A DNA stretch of 64,000 nt from Nostoc sp. UHCC 0870 (GCF_022063185.1 NZ_CP091913.1:512501-576500), one strand, 5' to 3'; counted from the first letter of the stretch, positions 1 to 8,956 are shown. Numbers and translations are program-made. The notes: a model not told the origin generated them from the letters alone.

Positions 1-1
1 A

Positions 2-469
2 TGGCTGATTGATTTAGCCGCCCAAGCAGATATAGTGTTTAGTCCCTTTGCAGATATTAAAGAATATCCAGAGGGTGTAGACGTGGTATTGGTAGAAGGT
101 GCGATCGCTAATGAAGAACACTTAGAAACCATCCAGATAGTCAGGGAACGTTCTCAAGTATTAATTTCCTTTGGTGACTGTGCTGTAACTGGTAATGTCA
201 CAAGTTTACGTAATCCGTTGGGTAGTGCTGAACTAGTTCTAGAACGTTCTTACATCCAAACAGCTGATCTTTATCCTCAAATTCCCCACGAACCCGGTAT
301 TGTTCCCCAATTACTAGATCAAGTAACACCCGTACATACCGTAGTCCCCGTTGACATTTATTTACCCGGTTGTCCACCCTCAGCCACACGCATTCGCGCC
401 GCCTTAGAACCACTATTGCGCGGAGAAATGCCACATTTAGCTGGACGCGAGTTTATTAAGTTTGGGTAA
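2..469 (+). CDS. hoxY: HoxY, NiFe-hydrogenase small subunit (5' end outside window)
   Basis: This is the C-terminal 155 residues of the small subunit of the bidirectional (NAD-linked) NiFe hydrogenase. HoxY holds the FeS cluster that passes electrons between the HoxH active site and the diaphorase HoxFU(E). The reading frame is open from base 2, so the start lies upstream. Cluster-ligand cysteines are visible in FGDCAVTGN and YLPGCPPSATRIRAAL, and the length to the stop fits the family C-terminus. The N-terminal CxxC ligands are outside the window. It is followed 121 bases later by a CBS-CP12 gene and then hoxH, the interrupted hox order known in Anabaena/Nostoc. Identification is firm. Confidence 0.95.
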   Translation, partial: WLIDLAAQADIVFSPFADIKEYPEGVDVVLVEGAIANEEHLETIQIVRERSQVLISFGDCAVTGNVTSLRNPLGSAELVLERSYIQTADLYPQIPHEPGIVPQLLDQVTPVHTVVPVDIYLPGCPPSATRIRAALEPLLRGEMPHLAGREFIKFG

Positions 470-530
470 TTGGCATATCAATTAAAAATTCAAAATTGAA
501 TAATTTCTACCTCCTTGCTCCTCTATTTCC

Positions 531-575
531 ACCTGTTATCACCTGTCACCTGTCACCTGTCACCTATCACCTTTC
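531..575. repeat. STRR, CACCTGT-type heptamers
   Basis: Short tandem repeat with CACCTGT/CACCTAT units between hoxY and the CBS-CP12 gene. The same heptamer family recurs at about 1422-1453, 20065-20100, 31766-31816, 48964-49012 and 62568-62610, on either strand. Confidence 0.85.
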
Positions 576-590
576 CAACCCAGGGTAATT

Positions 591-1205
591 ATGTTAAAAG
601 CAGCCGATGTAATGACAAAAGATGTGGCAACTATTCGCAGTTCCGCCACTGTAGCCGAAGCAGTAAAATTAATGCGTGCTAGAGACTGGCGAGCCTTAAT
701 TGTAGATCGTCGCCATGAACAAGATGCTTACGGCATTATTAGCGAGAGCGATATTGTGTATAAAGTCATTGCTTATGGTAAAGACCCTGGTAAAGTCAGA
801 GTCTACGAAGTGATGACCAAACCTTGCATCGCCATTAATCCAGACCTTGGTTTAGAGTATGTAGCTCGACTATTCGCCGATTATCATTTACACAGAGCGC
901 CCGTTATCCAAGGCGAGTTATTGGGTATCATTTCCCTGACTGACATTCTAGCTCACAGTAAGTTTCTCGAACTACCCCGAACAATTGTTCTAGAGCAACA
1001 GTTACAAGAAGAAATTCAACAAGCCCGCACTATTTGTAGTCAAAAAGGTATCCGTTCCGAAGAATGCGCCGCCGCGTGGGATGTTGTCGAGGAACTGCAA
1101 TCAGAAATCGCCCACCAAAGAGCAGAAAAAATTGATAAAACCGCCTTTGAAGATTACTGTGACGAATACCCAGAAGCACTAGAAGCCAGACTTTATGATC
1201 TTTAA
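591..1205 (+). CDS. CBS-CP12 fusion protein in the hox operon
   Basis: A 204-residue soluble protein. Residues about 1-60 and 75-128 form a CBS (Bateman) pair, which normally binds adenine nucleotides. Residues about 138-204 are a CP12 domain, recognised by the first cysteine pair (TICSQKGIRSEEC), the core AAAWDVVEEL and the tail motif YCDEYP. CP12 binds GAPDH and phosphoribulokinase under redox control, and CBS-CP12 fusions are a known cyanobacterial family. The tail is altered: where canonical CP12 has a second cysteine (DECRIYDD-like), this one has EALEARLYDL, so the C-terminal disulfide cannot form. It lies between hoxY and hoxH on the same strand, which suggests a link between nucleotide state and hydrogenase or Calvin-cycle control. 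That link is inference. The ATG at 591 follows 'cagggtaatt'. Confidence 0.88.
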   Translation: MLKAADVMTKDVATIRSSATVAEAVKLMRARDWRALIVDRRHEQDAYGIISESDIVYKVIAYGKDPGKVRVYEVMTKPCIAINPDLGLEYVARLFADYHLHRAPVIQGELLGIISLTDILAHSKFLELPRTIVLEQQLQEEIQQARTICSQKGIRSEECAAAWDVVEELQSEIAHQRAEKIDKTAFEDYCDEYPEALEARLYDL

Positions 1206-1376
1206 GTGCTGAGTAGTGAGTGCTGAGTAGTGAGTGCTGAGTGCTGAGTGCTGAGTGCTGAGTGTTGAGTGCTGAGTAGTGAGTGTTGAGTAGTGAGTGC
1301 TGAGTAGTGAGTGTTGAGTAGTGAGTGTTGAGTAGTGAGTGTTGAGTAGTGAGTGCTGAGTAGTGAGTGCTGAGTG
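1204..1376. repeat. Long STRR array between CBS-CP12 gene and hoxH
   Basis: Roughly two dozen head-to-tail heptamers that are variants of AGTGCTG, AGTAGTG and AGTGTTG. The array begins at the stop codon of the CBS-CP12 gene and ends about 75 bases before hoxH. It is a clear STRR of the type common in Nostoc/Anabaena. Open frames running through it are by-products of the 7-base period. Confidence 0.95.
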
Positions 1377-1453
1377 ATAAAAAATTATCTCTTGCACCTC
1401 TGCTCTCTTATACTCTCTGTCACCTATCACCTGTCCCCTGTCACCTATCACCT

Positions 1454-2905
1454 ATGTCTAAAAGAATTGTCATCGACCCCGTTACCCGGATTGAAGGCCA
1501 CGCGAAAATTAGTATTTTCTTAGACGATACCGGACAAGTTAGTAATGCGCGGTTTCATGTCACCGAATTTCGTGGCTTTGAAAAGTTTTGTGAAGGTCGC
1601 CCAATGTGGGAAATGCCTGGAATTACAGCCCGTGTCTGTGGTATTTGTCCAGTCAGTCACTTATTAGCTTCAGCAAAAGCAGGCGATCGCATTTTAGCAG
1701 TTACCATCCCCCCAGTTGCAGCTAAACTCCGTCGTCTGATGAATTGGGGGCAAATTATCCAATCCCATGCTCTGAGTTTCTTTCACCTCACCGCACCAGA
1801 TTTATTACTGGGTATGGATAGTGACCCCGCAAAACGCAATGTGTTTGGCTTAATCGCCGCCGAACCAGAATTAGCTCGTGGTGGGATTCGTCTGCGTCAA
1901 TTTGGACAAGAAATTATTGAATTATTGGGAGGGGCAAAAATTCACCCAGCTTGGGCTGTTCCTGGGGGTGTCAGAGAACCCCTAAAACCCGAAGCACGCA
2001 CCCACATTCAGCAGCGCATCCCGGAAGCAAAAGCTACTACTTTCAATGCTTTGGAGAAATTCAAGGGATTACTGAAAGACTATCAAAAAGAAGTACAAAC
2101 CTTTGGTAACTTCCCTAGCTTGTTTATGGGTTTAGTTACCTCTGACGGTTTATGGGAAACCTACGACGGACATATCCGATTTGTTGATAGTGGCGGTAAT
2201 ATTATTGCTGATAAACTTGACCCCACCCGCTATCAAGAATTTATTGGGGAAGCAGTCCAACCAGATTCCTATTTAAAATCACCTTATTATCGCCCCTTGG
2301 GTTATCCAGACGATAACGGTCATTGCCGTTTAGATAGTGGAATGTATCGGGTAGGGCCGCTAGCACGTTTAAATATTTGTAGTTCTATTGGTACGCCTCT
2401 AGCAGATAAAGAATTGCGGGAATTTCGCCAACACGCTCAAGGTACAGTCACATCCTCATTTTTCTATCACTATGCCCGCTTAATTGAAATTCTCGCCTGT
2501 ATTGAATACATCGAAATTTTTCTTGATCACCCAGATATACTATCAAATCGATTGCGTGCAGAAGCTGGCGTGAATCAATTAGAAGGCGTTGGTGTGAGTG
2601 AAGCACCACGAGGTACATTATTTCATCATTATCAAGTAGATGAAAATGGCTTGTTGCAAAAAGTTAATTTAATTATTGCTACTGGTCAAAATAATCTGGC
2701 GATGAATCGTACAGTTGCTCAAATTGCCAGACATTTTATTCAAGGTACAGAAATTCCTGAAGGGATGCTCAACCGTGTCGAGGCAGGGATTCGGGCTTTT
2801 GACCCATGTTTAAGTTGTTCCACCCACGCCGCCGGACAAATGCCATTACAAATTCAATTAGTCGCCGCCGATGGTAGTGTTGTTGATCAACTTTCCCGCA
2901 TCTAA
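1454..2905 (+). CDS. hoxH: HoxH, NiFe-hydrogenase large subunit
   Basis: This is the catalytic large subunit of the bidirectional hydrogenase, which carries the NiFe(CN)2CO centre and interconverts H2 with protons and electrons. The two nickel-binding motifs are intact: RVCGIC near the N-terminus and DPCLSCSTH near the C-terminus. The latter is followed by a 25-residue tail that the HoxW protease would be expected to remove. The start at 1454 gives [16 protein letters not shown], the conserved family N-terminus, and 483 residues, the usual length. The frame stays open back to 1367, but that part is translated STRR. HoxY and the CBS-CP12 gene precede it on the same strand. No hoxW is visible within the window. 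Confidence 0.96.
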   Translation: MSKRIVIDPVTRIEGHAKISIFLDDTGQVSNARFHVTEFRGFEKFCEGRPMWEMPGITARVCGICPVSHLLASAKAGDRILAVTIPPVAAKLRRLMNWGQIIQSHALSFFHLTAPDLLLGMDSDPAKRNVFGLIAAEPELARGGIRLRQFGQEIIELLGGAKIHPAWAVPGGVREPLKPEARTHIQQRIPEAKATTFNALEKFKGLLKDYQKEVQTFGNFPSLFMGLVTSDGLWETYDGHIRFVDSGGNIIADKLDPTRYQEFIGEAVQPDSYLKSPYYRPLGYPDDNGHCRLDSGMYRVGPLARLNICSSIGTPLADKELREFRQHAQGTVTSSFFYHYARLIEILACIEYIEIFLDHPDILSNRLRAEAGVNQLEGVGVSEAPRGTLFHHYQVDENGLLQKVNLIIATGQNNLAMNRTVAQIARHFIQGTEIPEGMLNRVEAGIRAFDPCLSCSTHAAGQMPLQIQLVAADGSVVDQLSRI

Positions 2906-2934
2906 AGCAGTGCCGAATGTGGGTTGGCACTGCT
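2906..2934 (+). terminator. Hairpin immediately after hoxH
   Basis: A perfect 9-base stem (AGCAGTGCC ... GGCACTGCT) starts right after the hoxH stop. It is followed by A residues, not a T tract, so it may stabilise or end the transcript but is not a classical intrinsic terminator. Confidence 0.5.
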
Positions 2935-2961
2935 AAAAAAATACTAGATTAAAATCTTTTA

Positions 2962-3107
2962 ACAGTGACCAGTGACCAGTGACCAGTGACCAGTTTCTTT
3001 TACACCCTGGGTTGAAGTCCCCCACCCATTGGTGGAGTGCGTTGGTGGCGGGTTTAAACCTACGCCGATACGCCTGGTAACTGATAACTGATAACTGATA
3101 ACTGATT
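2962..3107. repeat. STRRs: GTGACCA units and AACTGAT units
   Basis: Two short arrays lie between the convergent hoxH and phospholipase-like genes. GTGACCA heptamers occupy about 2964-2995 and AACTGAT heptamers about 3077-3105. They are separated by a GC-richer palindromic stretch containing GTCCCCCACCCATTGGTGG. Confidence 0.8.
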
Positions 3108-3111
3108 TAAG

Positions 3112-4026
3112 TCATCTATTACTGCTAGACTTAATCTGCAACAATTGTTTGTATGCCTCTATCCGGCTCTGATGACTGTAAGATACAGCTGTAAATTCAT
3201 CCCGTTTGCGTGTAGTTGGCACTGAGATTTGAGCAACAACTGCAAATGGTGCTACACCGGGGTAATCATCCATCCGCACTACTAGTTGTGCATTACTTCC
3301 TAAATCAGAAATAGAATATCTGCTACCTCTGGTGGTGACACATTCTTCGTCAGTTTGACCTACTTTGATATTGCGTTCGTAGGTGTCTGGCTCAGTATCC
3401 ACGATCGCACCTTTTTTATCCAATAGTACCAGATCCCACTCTGTAGCTAAGTTACCGTCGTTACGGACTTTGACACATACCTTAAGTTCATCATCACTCC
3501 AGCGATCATAAATGCGATTAGCCCTAACACTAACAACTTTCACGCTGTGAATAGCTTGATCGCCCAAGGCCTTTTCACCAAATTGACTCACCGCCCAATA
3601 AGCATAATCCGCCTGACGCTTACAAGGCCCAGTCATGCCAACCCCACCCCATAGCTTGGGATTTGTGACATAACCAAACAAATCCTGACTAACTTTTTGA
3701 GAGAGAGAGCGATCTTCACAAATCTTATAGAGGTTCTTCCGAAATTCCTCTTCACACTTTTCCTTAGTTTTACCTGATTGCCTCAACGTGGCATAACAAA
3801 TATCATGCTGCTTACACGCAGGATCAAAGGTTTTGTTATAAGGAAATAGGAAAAACTTCGCCGCAGCCCGTGCTGCCTGACTGTTATTTGGGCCACAGTA
3901 GTCGCTGGCAGCCTGAGCCGATTTCATTGTAATCGCTTGCTGAGTGATTGACAAATTAGAAATATAGCTAAAGGTCAAAACGCCTAAAGCCAACGTAGCA
4001 ATTTTAGTTACTTTTGAACGGAACAT
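3112..4026 (-). CDS. Secreted phospholipase A2-like protein
   Basis: This protein of about 304 residues has an N-terminal hydrophobic signal sequence ending near AQAASDYCGP. It is followed by a phospholipase A2-like core with the diagnostic CKQHDICYAT (CxxHD, calcium/catalytic site) and several further cysteines suited to disulfides. The C-terminal half (from about 'VSVRANRIYDRW') looks like a beta-rich domain with C-x-KVRNDGN, of the kind seen in CARDB-like surface modules. The start is set at 4026 because MFRSKVTKIATLALG makes a conventional signal peptide; the frame also runs to a TTG at 4083. It is transcribed towards hoxH. The family is clear, but substrate and role are unknown. Confidence 0.75.
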   Translation of the reverse strand: MFRSKVTKIATLALGVLTFSYISNLSITQQAITMKSAQAASDYCGPNNSQAARAAAKFFLFPYNKTFDPACKQHDICYATLRQSGKTKEKCEEEFRKNLYKICEDRSLSQKVSQDLFGYVTNPKLWGGVGMTGPCKRQADYAYWAVSQFGEKALGDQAIHSVKVVSVRANRIYDRWSDDELKVCVKVRNDGNLATEWDLVLLDKKGAIVDTEPDTYERNIKVGQTDEECVTTRGSRYSISDLGSNAQLVVRMDDYPGVAPFAVVAQISVPTTRKRDEFTAVSYSHQSRIEAYKQLLQIKSSSNR

Positions 4027-4269
4027 TTGATTTTGCTGAAATAGTAGAAGCAGGACGATTCCAGTTATACTCCAAATAATCAAGCAGACAAGATATAATT
4101 ACGCAAACTTTTTCTAAAGTTAACTAACAGATACAAACTTGAAAACCAAACTACAATTGTTGATTTTTTGGCTTAATTTATTAACTTATAGCCCACACAA
4201 ATGAAGAAACCCGGTTTGTATCGGCTCATTTCTTCAATTAGAACTACTAGTACAACGCATGGCTGGTTA

Positions 4270-4383
4270 TTAGCGTGAATGACGACGGCGAGAAATGACC
4301 ATTCCACCGACAGCTAAACCTAAGCCAAGTAGGGTAGCTGGTTCTGGAACAGCTTGAGGATCATCGATACTAATAAATGTAAT
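4270..4383 (-). pseudogene. C-terminal remnant of a PEP-CTERM protein
   Basis: The minus strand encodes ITFISIDDPQAVPEPATLLG followed by LGLAVGGMVISRRRHSR and a stop. This is the complete PEP-CTERM sorting tail: VPEP motif, hydrophobic helix and basic end. Directly upstream in the same frame is a TAA, and no start codon is present, so only the tail remains. The rest of the secreted protein gene has been lost, possibly through rearrangement near the MITE about 170 bases away. Confidence 0.8.
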
Positions 4384-4551
4384 TTACTTGTAAATAAGTT
4401 ATTCGATATATCGTGTAAATTACTTAGACTTTACATAAAAACTATGATTGTATTATAAAAAGATAACTAGATTAGCCTTTGCCCACACTACTAAATTACT
4501 GATAAATTTCAACCCTATAAATAAATTTTAGGTTTCTACATTTTTCATTAT

Positions 4552-4631
4552 TAGACCTATTGCAAAAGTCCGAAAATGAGATGTTTCGCTTCGCTCAACA
4601 TGACAGCTTAAGTATTTATGCAAGAGGTCTA
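4552..4631. mobile_element. MITE copy A (short form, 80 bp)
   Basis: The termini TAGACCTATTGCA and TGCAAGAGGTCTA are imperfect inverted repeats that begin and end in TA, as expected for insertion at a TA dinucleotide. The interior reads CGAAAATGAGATGTTTCGC then TTCGCTCAACATGACAGC. It is nearly identical to copies at 21902-22016, 57333-57575 and 63729-63803. No coding capacity. Confidence 0.85.
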
Positions 4632-4673
4632 TTACAAATTATGGTGGCGTAGCGGGGGGAGCATTGTTAGGAA

Positions 4674-5945
4674 TTAAGAATTACGAATATCGCGTTCTAA
4701 ATCATCAATTACTTTTTGCATATACCATTCTTCTGTCATCCCTGGATAATAATCTTTCTTCTGTTCAATTAATCTTTGTGCAAGTTCCCAATATCCTCCA
4801 ACGAGGCGTAAAAGTCGCTGACGTAGGATGTTAAATTTTTGCTGTTTGGCTTCGGGAACAGATTTCTGAATTTGTTTGAGGCTATCTAAGACTTGTTGAT
4901 GATTTTCCCAATCTTCTTGTTCACAAAAAATACTGATTGCTTTTTGATAGTCTTCTACAGCATTTTGCATTTCTTCTAAAAAAGTATAAGTAATGCCGCG
5001 ATTGTAGTAAGCTTGGGCATCATTGGGGTTAATTTGCAAGGCGTGGGCGTAGTCAGCAATTGCACCGATATAATTACCCATTGCTCGATAGGTGTTACCT
5101 CTGGCAACATAAGCTAAGGCATCTTGGGGTTGTATTTGGATGGCTTGATTAAAATCCGCGATCGCACCTTGATGATCTCCCAATAAAGAACGAGCTTTAC
5201 CTCGGTTACGATAGACGATCGCATCTTGAAAGTTTAATTGTAAGGCTTGGTTAAAATCGGCGATCGCTTCTCGATAATTCCCCATTTTGCACCGCACCAC
5301 TCCCCGACAGCAATAAGCCTGTGCATCTTGAGAATCAGCCTGTAATATCCAATTTAAATCAGCAATGGCTTGGCGGGTGTCTCCCTTTTCGGCTTTGGCG
5401 AGTAGCTGAGTAAAATAGTCGTTAACGGATGGAATCGGCGCACTTTTAGTAATGACTGACTGTGTAACGGGTTTTTGCGCGGGTTGTAGCTGTTTAATTC
5501 GTTCTAAGCACAGACGACAATTTTCTGTATCTTTTTGTTGTAAATATAAATCTGCGGCTTTTTTAAAACTAGCGATCGCATCTTGAATATACCCCTGTTT
5601 GCGCCGCACTATCCCCCGTAAGTCATGGACAGCAGCATAATTTATATTCAAATGAATCGCCTTGTCTACATCTTCTAACGCCCCTGGTAAATTTTTCAGT
5701 GCTAATCTTGCTAAAGCACGACAGTGGTATGCTTCCACACTCTCAGGATTTATCTTGAGGGCTTCAGTATAATCTGAAACAGCCTGAAGAATTGCACCTG
5801 AGTCATAATATGCTAAACCCCGTTTTAAGTAAGCTTCGACATAATAAGGAGTTAATTGTATAACCCGGCTAAAGTCCTCAATTGCGCCAGCATAGTCTTT
5901 TTGTTTGGCTTTCTCTAGTCCCTGATCGTAAAAGTTGTTATTCAT
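4674..5945 (-). CDS. TPR-repeat protein
   Basis: A 423-residue protein made almost entirely of tetratricopeptide repeats. Three or so repeats lie at about residues 3-135, and four more follow a linker at about 185-325. Typical motifs are AIADFNQALQL, AYYNRGITYTF and GNYIGAIADYAHAL. The C-terminal 80 residues are not TPR and contain LRQRLLRLVGGYWELAQRL. There is no signal peptide, so it is probably a cytoplasmic scaffold for protein-protein contacts; the partner is unknown. The repeat units are similar to each other at DNA level. The ATG at 5945 is preferred over the GTG just before it. Confidence 0.85.
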   Translation of the reverse strand: MNNNFYDQGLEKAKQKDYAGAIEDFSRVIQLTPYYVEAYLKRGLAYYDSGAILQAVSDYTEALKINPESVEAYHCRALARLALKNLPGALEDVDKAIHLNINYAAVHDLRGIVRRKQGYIQDAIASFKKAADLYLQQKDTENCRLCLERIKQLQPAQKPVTQSVITKSAPIPSVNDYFTQLLAKAEKGDTRQAIADLNWILQADSQDAQAYCCRGVVRCKMGNYREAIADFNQALQLNFQDAIVYRNRGKARSLLGDHQGAIADFNQAIQIQPQDALAYVARGNTYRAMGNYIGAIADYAHALQINPNDAQAYYNRGITYTFLEEMQNAVEDYQKAISIFCEQEDWENHQQVLDSLKQIQKSVPEAKQQKFNILRQRLLRLVGGYWELAQRLIEQKKDYYPGMTEEWYMQKVIDDLERDIRNS

Positions 5946-6040
5946 CACTGTTGTTTACCCAACTCAGCTAGTTCTTAGCCCTATATCTTAAGTATTCACC
6001 GTGATTTTCAATTATTCCTAATCCCTAAGAAAATTAAACT

Positions 6041-7174
6041 ATGAAAATTAGAACTATCACTACAGGTATATCACTTGATTCTCCACAAGAAACAGCCAAG
6101 CTAAAAATAGCTGCTGATTTTAACCAACAAGCCCAGGTAATTTTTGCACAACAAGGTTACGAAGTCCAAACAACTAGAATTGCTACTAACCCCTGGGAAG
6201 AATATCTCTCAGGGTTATCTCAGACTGAAATTATCAGTGAAATAAAAAATTTAGAAGAATTTTGTCAAAATTTAGATATCAGCTTTTTTAATATTGGTTA
6301 TGCTAGCACTCCTGAAACCATAGATATAATTCCTGAAATCAATAAAAATACATCAATAGTTTACTGTTCAAGTAAAATTGTTGTGAACTTTGAAAACGCC
6401 AAAGAATCAGCTAAAGTTATTAAACGCATCTCCCAAGAGAGTGAAAATGGTTATGGTAATTTTCGCTTCTGTGCTGGGGCTAACTGTCCACCTGGTATCC
6501 CCTTTTTCCCGACATCGTACCATGTAGGGGAAACATCTTTTGCGATTGGTTTAGAGTTGGCTGATTTGGTAATGCAGGCATTTTCGGAAGCTGATGATAT
6601 TAAAGATGCTGAAAATAAGCTGCAAATAATTTTAGAGCAAGAAGTTAAACAAGTGGCGGCGATCGCAGAAAAAATATCTGCCCAATTCGCTATAAAATTT
6701 CATGGTATAGACACCTCTCTTGCACCATCTTTAGATAAAGAAAATAGTATCGCTTTCGCCTATGAAAAATTACTAGATGGCAAATTTGGCAATCCCGGAA
6801 CTTTAGCAATTTCTGGAATGCTAACGCGGGTTTTAAAAAGTATACCAGTAAAAACCTGTGGCTATTCTGGCTTAATGCTACCAGTTTGTGAAGATATTGG
6901 TTTAGCAACTAGAGCGAATGAGAAAACTTATGATATTACAAATTTATTATTGTATTCATCCGTTTGTGGCTGTGGATTAGATACTGTACCCATTCCTGGG
7001 GATATTTCTATAGAACAAATTGCAGCCATATTAATTGATATGACGACTTTAGCGTTTAAACTCAACAAGCCACTATCCGCCAGATTATTTCCTATCCCCA
7101 ATAAAAAAGCTGGGAAAATGACTGATTTCAATTCCCCCTATCTTGTGGATTGTCAAATATTTGCAGTTAATTGA
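6041..7174 (+). CDS. DUF711 family protein
   Basis: A 377-residue protein matching the DUF711 (UPF0210) family in its N-terminal MKIRTITTGISL, the motif FCAGANCPPGIPFFPTSYH and the glycine-rich end CGYSGLMLPVCEDIGLA. Family members are found in bacteria and archaea and have no established enzyme activity. There is no signal or membrane segment. It stands alone, divergent from the TPR gene (about 95 bases between starts) and convergent with the dioxygenase gene. The start ATG at 6041 fits the conserved N-terminus. Confidence 0.8.
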   Translation: MKIRTITTGISLDSPQETAKLKIAADFNQQAQVIFAQQGYEVQTTRIATNPWEEYLSGLSQTEIISEIKNLEEFCQNLDISFFNIGYASTPETIDIIPEINKNTSIVYCSSKIVVNFENAKESAKVIKRISQESENGYGNFRFCAGANCPPGIPFFPTSYHVGETSFAIGLELADLVMQAFSEADDIKDAENKLQIILEQEVKQVAAIAEKISAQFAIKFHGIDTSLAPSLDKENSIAFAYEKLLDGKFGNPGTLAISGMLTRVLKSIPVKTCGYSGLMLPVCEDIGLATRANEKTYDITNLLLYSSVCGCGLDTVPIPGDISIEQIAAILIDMTTLAFKLNKPLSARLFPIPNKKAGKMTDFNSPYLVDCQIFAVN

Positions 7175-7205
7175 TATTGTTTATAAATTGTATAGCGTTT
7201 CCTAA

Positions 7206-7268
7206 TCATATAAGGTATATTATAGCCCCCTCCTTGCTTGCGGGGAGGGGGTTGGGGGTGGGGTTCTT
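7206..7268. repeat. GC-rich palindromic intergenic repeat
   Basis: The sequence CCCCTCCTTGCTTGCGGGG followed by AGGGGGTTGGGGGTGGGG forms a strong hairpin between convergent genes. A close relative lies at about 22129-22168. It may act as a bidirectional transcription end, but the recurrence shows that it is a dispersed repeat. Confidence 0.6.
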
Positions 7269-7279
7269 TGTTTCTTCCT

Positions 7280-7948
7280 TCAATCAGTCAATAAACTGGG
7301 GGAAGTTAATACAAACACATCCCTAATACCTTGAGCTTCAATCTGGGGTTTAATTGGCGTGGTAAAGTGGAAAAAATCATGGTCGTTGACTAATAATAAT
7401 TCCCCTGGATGAAGAACTTTACTAAATATAGGCTTCTCTTTTTTAGCAGTATATAAATGTGTCTCTCCACCTTGAATATTGTCTCGATTCACAGAGAAAA
7501 TCCCAATAAAATCAGTACCATCTTGATGGATACCTTCAGGTGCAGGATTGCCAAAACTATCAGGGGAACAAGTCGTTCTAATTTGATGCACTCCAATTTC
7601 TGCTTCTGGATGTAGTTTACAAGAATCACTAAATGCCAACACTAACTTTTGAAAACTATCAAGTTCTATCATGGTATCTTCTATGTCAGCGAACTCTCTT
7701 TTAATGTCGCCGACTAAGGGGTTGTATTCTTTACTTTGAAAAAGATAGCCATGAGGCAATTTATGTAATTTATCACCGACTACTGTAAACCGTGATAGTC
7801 TTCTTGAACGGTAGTTGCCTTTAATATAAGGATCTAAGGGTAAATTATTAAAGAATGGTTGAAAATCTTCTGTATTAATAGAATTTACTTTTCTCAAGGT
7901 AAATAGAAAAGCATATTCTAATTCCGTAATTTTCCCTACTTGTTGCAT
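7280..7948 (-). CDS. 2-oxoglutarate/Fe(II) dioxygenase family protein
   Basis: A 222-residue protein of the 2OG-Fe dioxygenase family that includes bacterial L-isoleucine hydroxylase (PF10014-type). The iron ligands are visible as HQDGTDF (His and Asp) and the distal His in NDHDFFHFTTPI. The RDVFVL arginine is placed to bind 2-oxoglutarate. Such enzymes hydroxylate free amino acids or small metabolites; the substrate here cannot be told from sequence. No biosynthetic genes adjoin it. Start ATG at 7948. Confidence 0.8.
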   Translation of the reverse strand: MQQVGKITELEYAFLFTLRKVNSINTEDFQPFFNNLPLDPYIKGNYRSRRLSRFTVVGDKLHKLPHGYLFQSKEYNPLVGDIKREFADIEDTMIELDSFQKLVLAFSDSCKLHPEAEIGVHQIRTTCSPDSFGNPAPEGIHQDGTDFIGIFSVNRDNIQGGETHLYTAKKEKPIFSKVLHPGELLLVNDHDFFHFTTPIKPQIEAQGIRDVFVLTSPSLLTD

Positions 7949-8082
7949 AGGATGTTTTTCCTTGCATTTTATTAATCTCCCGATTTTTTCTGGGAGGGTT
8001 ATAACACCGAGTATATGCTACTTTTTATTAAATTGTGGTCAATCATCGTACCAAAGTTGTCATATCATGATATGCGCTGTTA

Positions 8083-8131
8083 GTAGTGAGGACTTTAGTC
8101 CTCAAAATATAAGGACTAAAGTCCTTACTAC
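8083..8131. repeat. Dispersed palindrome (GGACTTTAGTCC family)
   Basis: Nested palindromes built from GTAGTGAGGACTTTAGTCCT and AGGACTAAAGTCCTTACTAC. A compact copy occurs at 43172-43197. It is REP-like and non-coding, and lies between the dioxygenase gene and sfsA. Confidence 0.75.
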
Positions 8132-8204
8132 GAACCTGGAAATCTGGGAGAATGTTTTGTCACCACAATTTTGAATTTTGAATTTTGAATTGGAGCGAAG
8201 CGAC

Positions 8205-8930
8205 TTGACTGATTGGCTTTACTGTTATCCGCCTCTGTATCCTGGTGTTTTGCTAAAACGCTACAAACGCTTTTTTGCTGATGTGCAGTTAGATACTGGG
8301 GAAGTAGTTACAGCACACTGTCCTAATACTGGCCCAATGACTGGAGTATCAACTATTGGGAGTGCGGTACAACTTTCTAAAAGCGATAATCCTAACCGCA
8401 AATTGGCTTACACTCTAGAACTAATTCAGGTACACGATAATCAGCCGACTTGGGTAGGTGTGAATACAGCTTTGCCAAATCGGATAGTGAAGTTAGCTTT
8501 AGGACAGTACCTGTTCCCGGAATTGGGTAACTATAGCCAAATTAAAGGCGAGGTAGTTTATGGACATGATAAAAAAAGCCGAGTAGATTTCTTGTTGACG
8601 GGGACTGACGCAGAACGCCCGATTTATTTAGAAGTGAAAAATACAACTTGGTGTGAAGGGACTTTAGCACTATTTCCTGATACCGAAACTACCAGGGGAC
8701 AAAAGCATTTACGGGAACTGACTGCACTGCTTCCCCAAACCCGTGCAGTTATGCTGTACTTGATTAATCGGGGTGATTGTACAGACTTTGCCCCTGGTGA
8801 TAGTGCTGATCCTCTGTATGGTAAGTTATTACGGGATGCGATCGCTCTGGGTTTAGAGGTCTTACCTTGCAGATTCGATATTTCCCCTGAAGGTATTCGT
8901 TATCTAGGTTTAGCTAAACTCAAAATTTAA
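8205..8930 (+). CDS. sfsA: SfsA family protein (sugar fermentation stimulation homologue)
   Basis: This protein of about 241 residues has the SfsA hallmarks: HCPNTGPMTG near residue 40, the nuclease-like core YLEVKNTTWCEG, and FPDTETTRGQKHLREL. SfsA folds combine an OB domain with a restriction-nuclease-like domain, and the cellular role is unsettled. No ATG is available. The TTG at 8205 gives MTDWLYCYPPLYPG and has GGAG nine bases upstream. An earlier TTG at 8178 lies inside a GAATTTT repeat and is less likely. The gluconokinase gene follows after 26 bases, so the two may be co-transcribed. Confidence 0.9.
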   Translation: MTDWLYCYPPLYPGVLLKRYKRFFADVQLDTGEVVTAHCPNTGPMTGVSTIGSAVQLSKSDNPNRKLAYTLELIQVHDNQPTWVGVNTALPNRIVKLALGQYLFPELGNYSQIKGEVVYGHDKKSRVDFLLTGTDAERPIYLEVKNTTWCEGTLALFPDTETTRGQKHLRELTALLPQTRAVMLYLINRGDCTDFAPGDSADPLYGKLLRDAIALGLEVLPCRFDISPEGIRYLGLAKLKI

Positions 8931-8956
8931 CCTCAGCGTTACTTTGCGTTTAAAAA

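Noticed and set aside
1204..1376. Possible CRISPR array
   Set aside because: The units are contiguous heptamers with no unique spacers.
1179..1451. Open frame on the minus strand through the STRR array
   Set aside because: It translates heptamers into a monotonous Thr/Ser/Leu/His repeat; open only because of the 7-base period.
1367..1453. Upstream extension of hoxH
   Set aside because: It translates STRR sequence; the family N-terminus starts at 1454.
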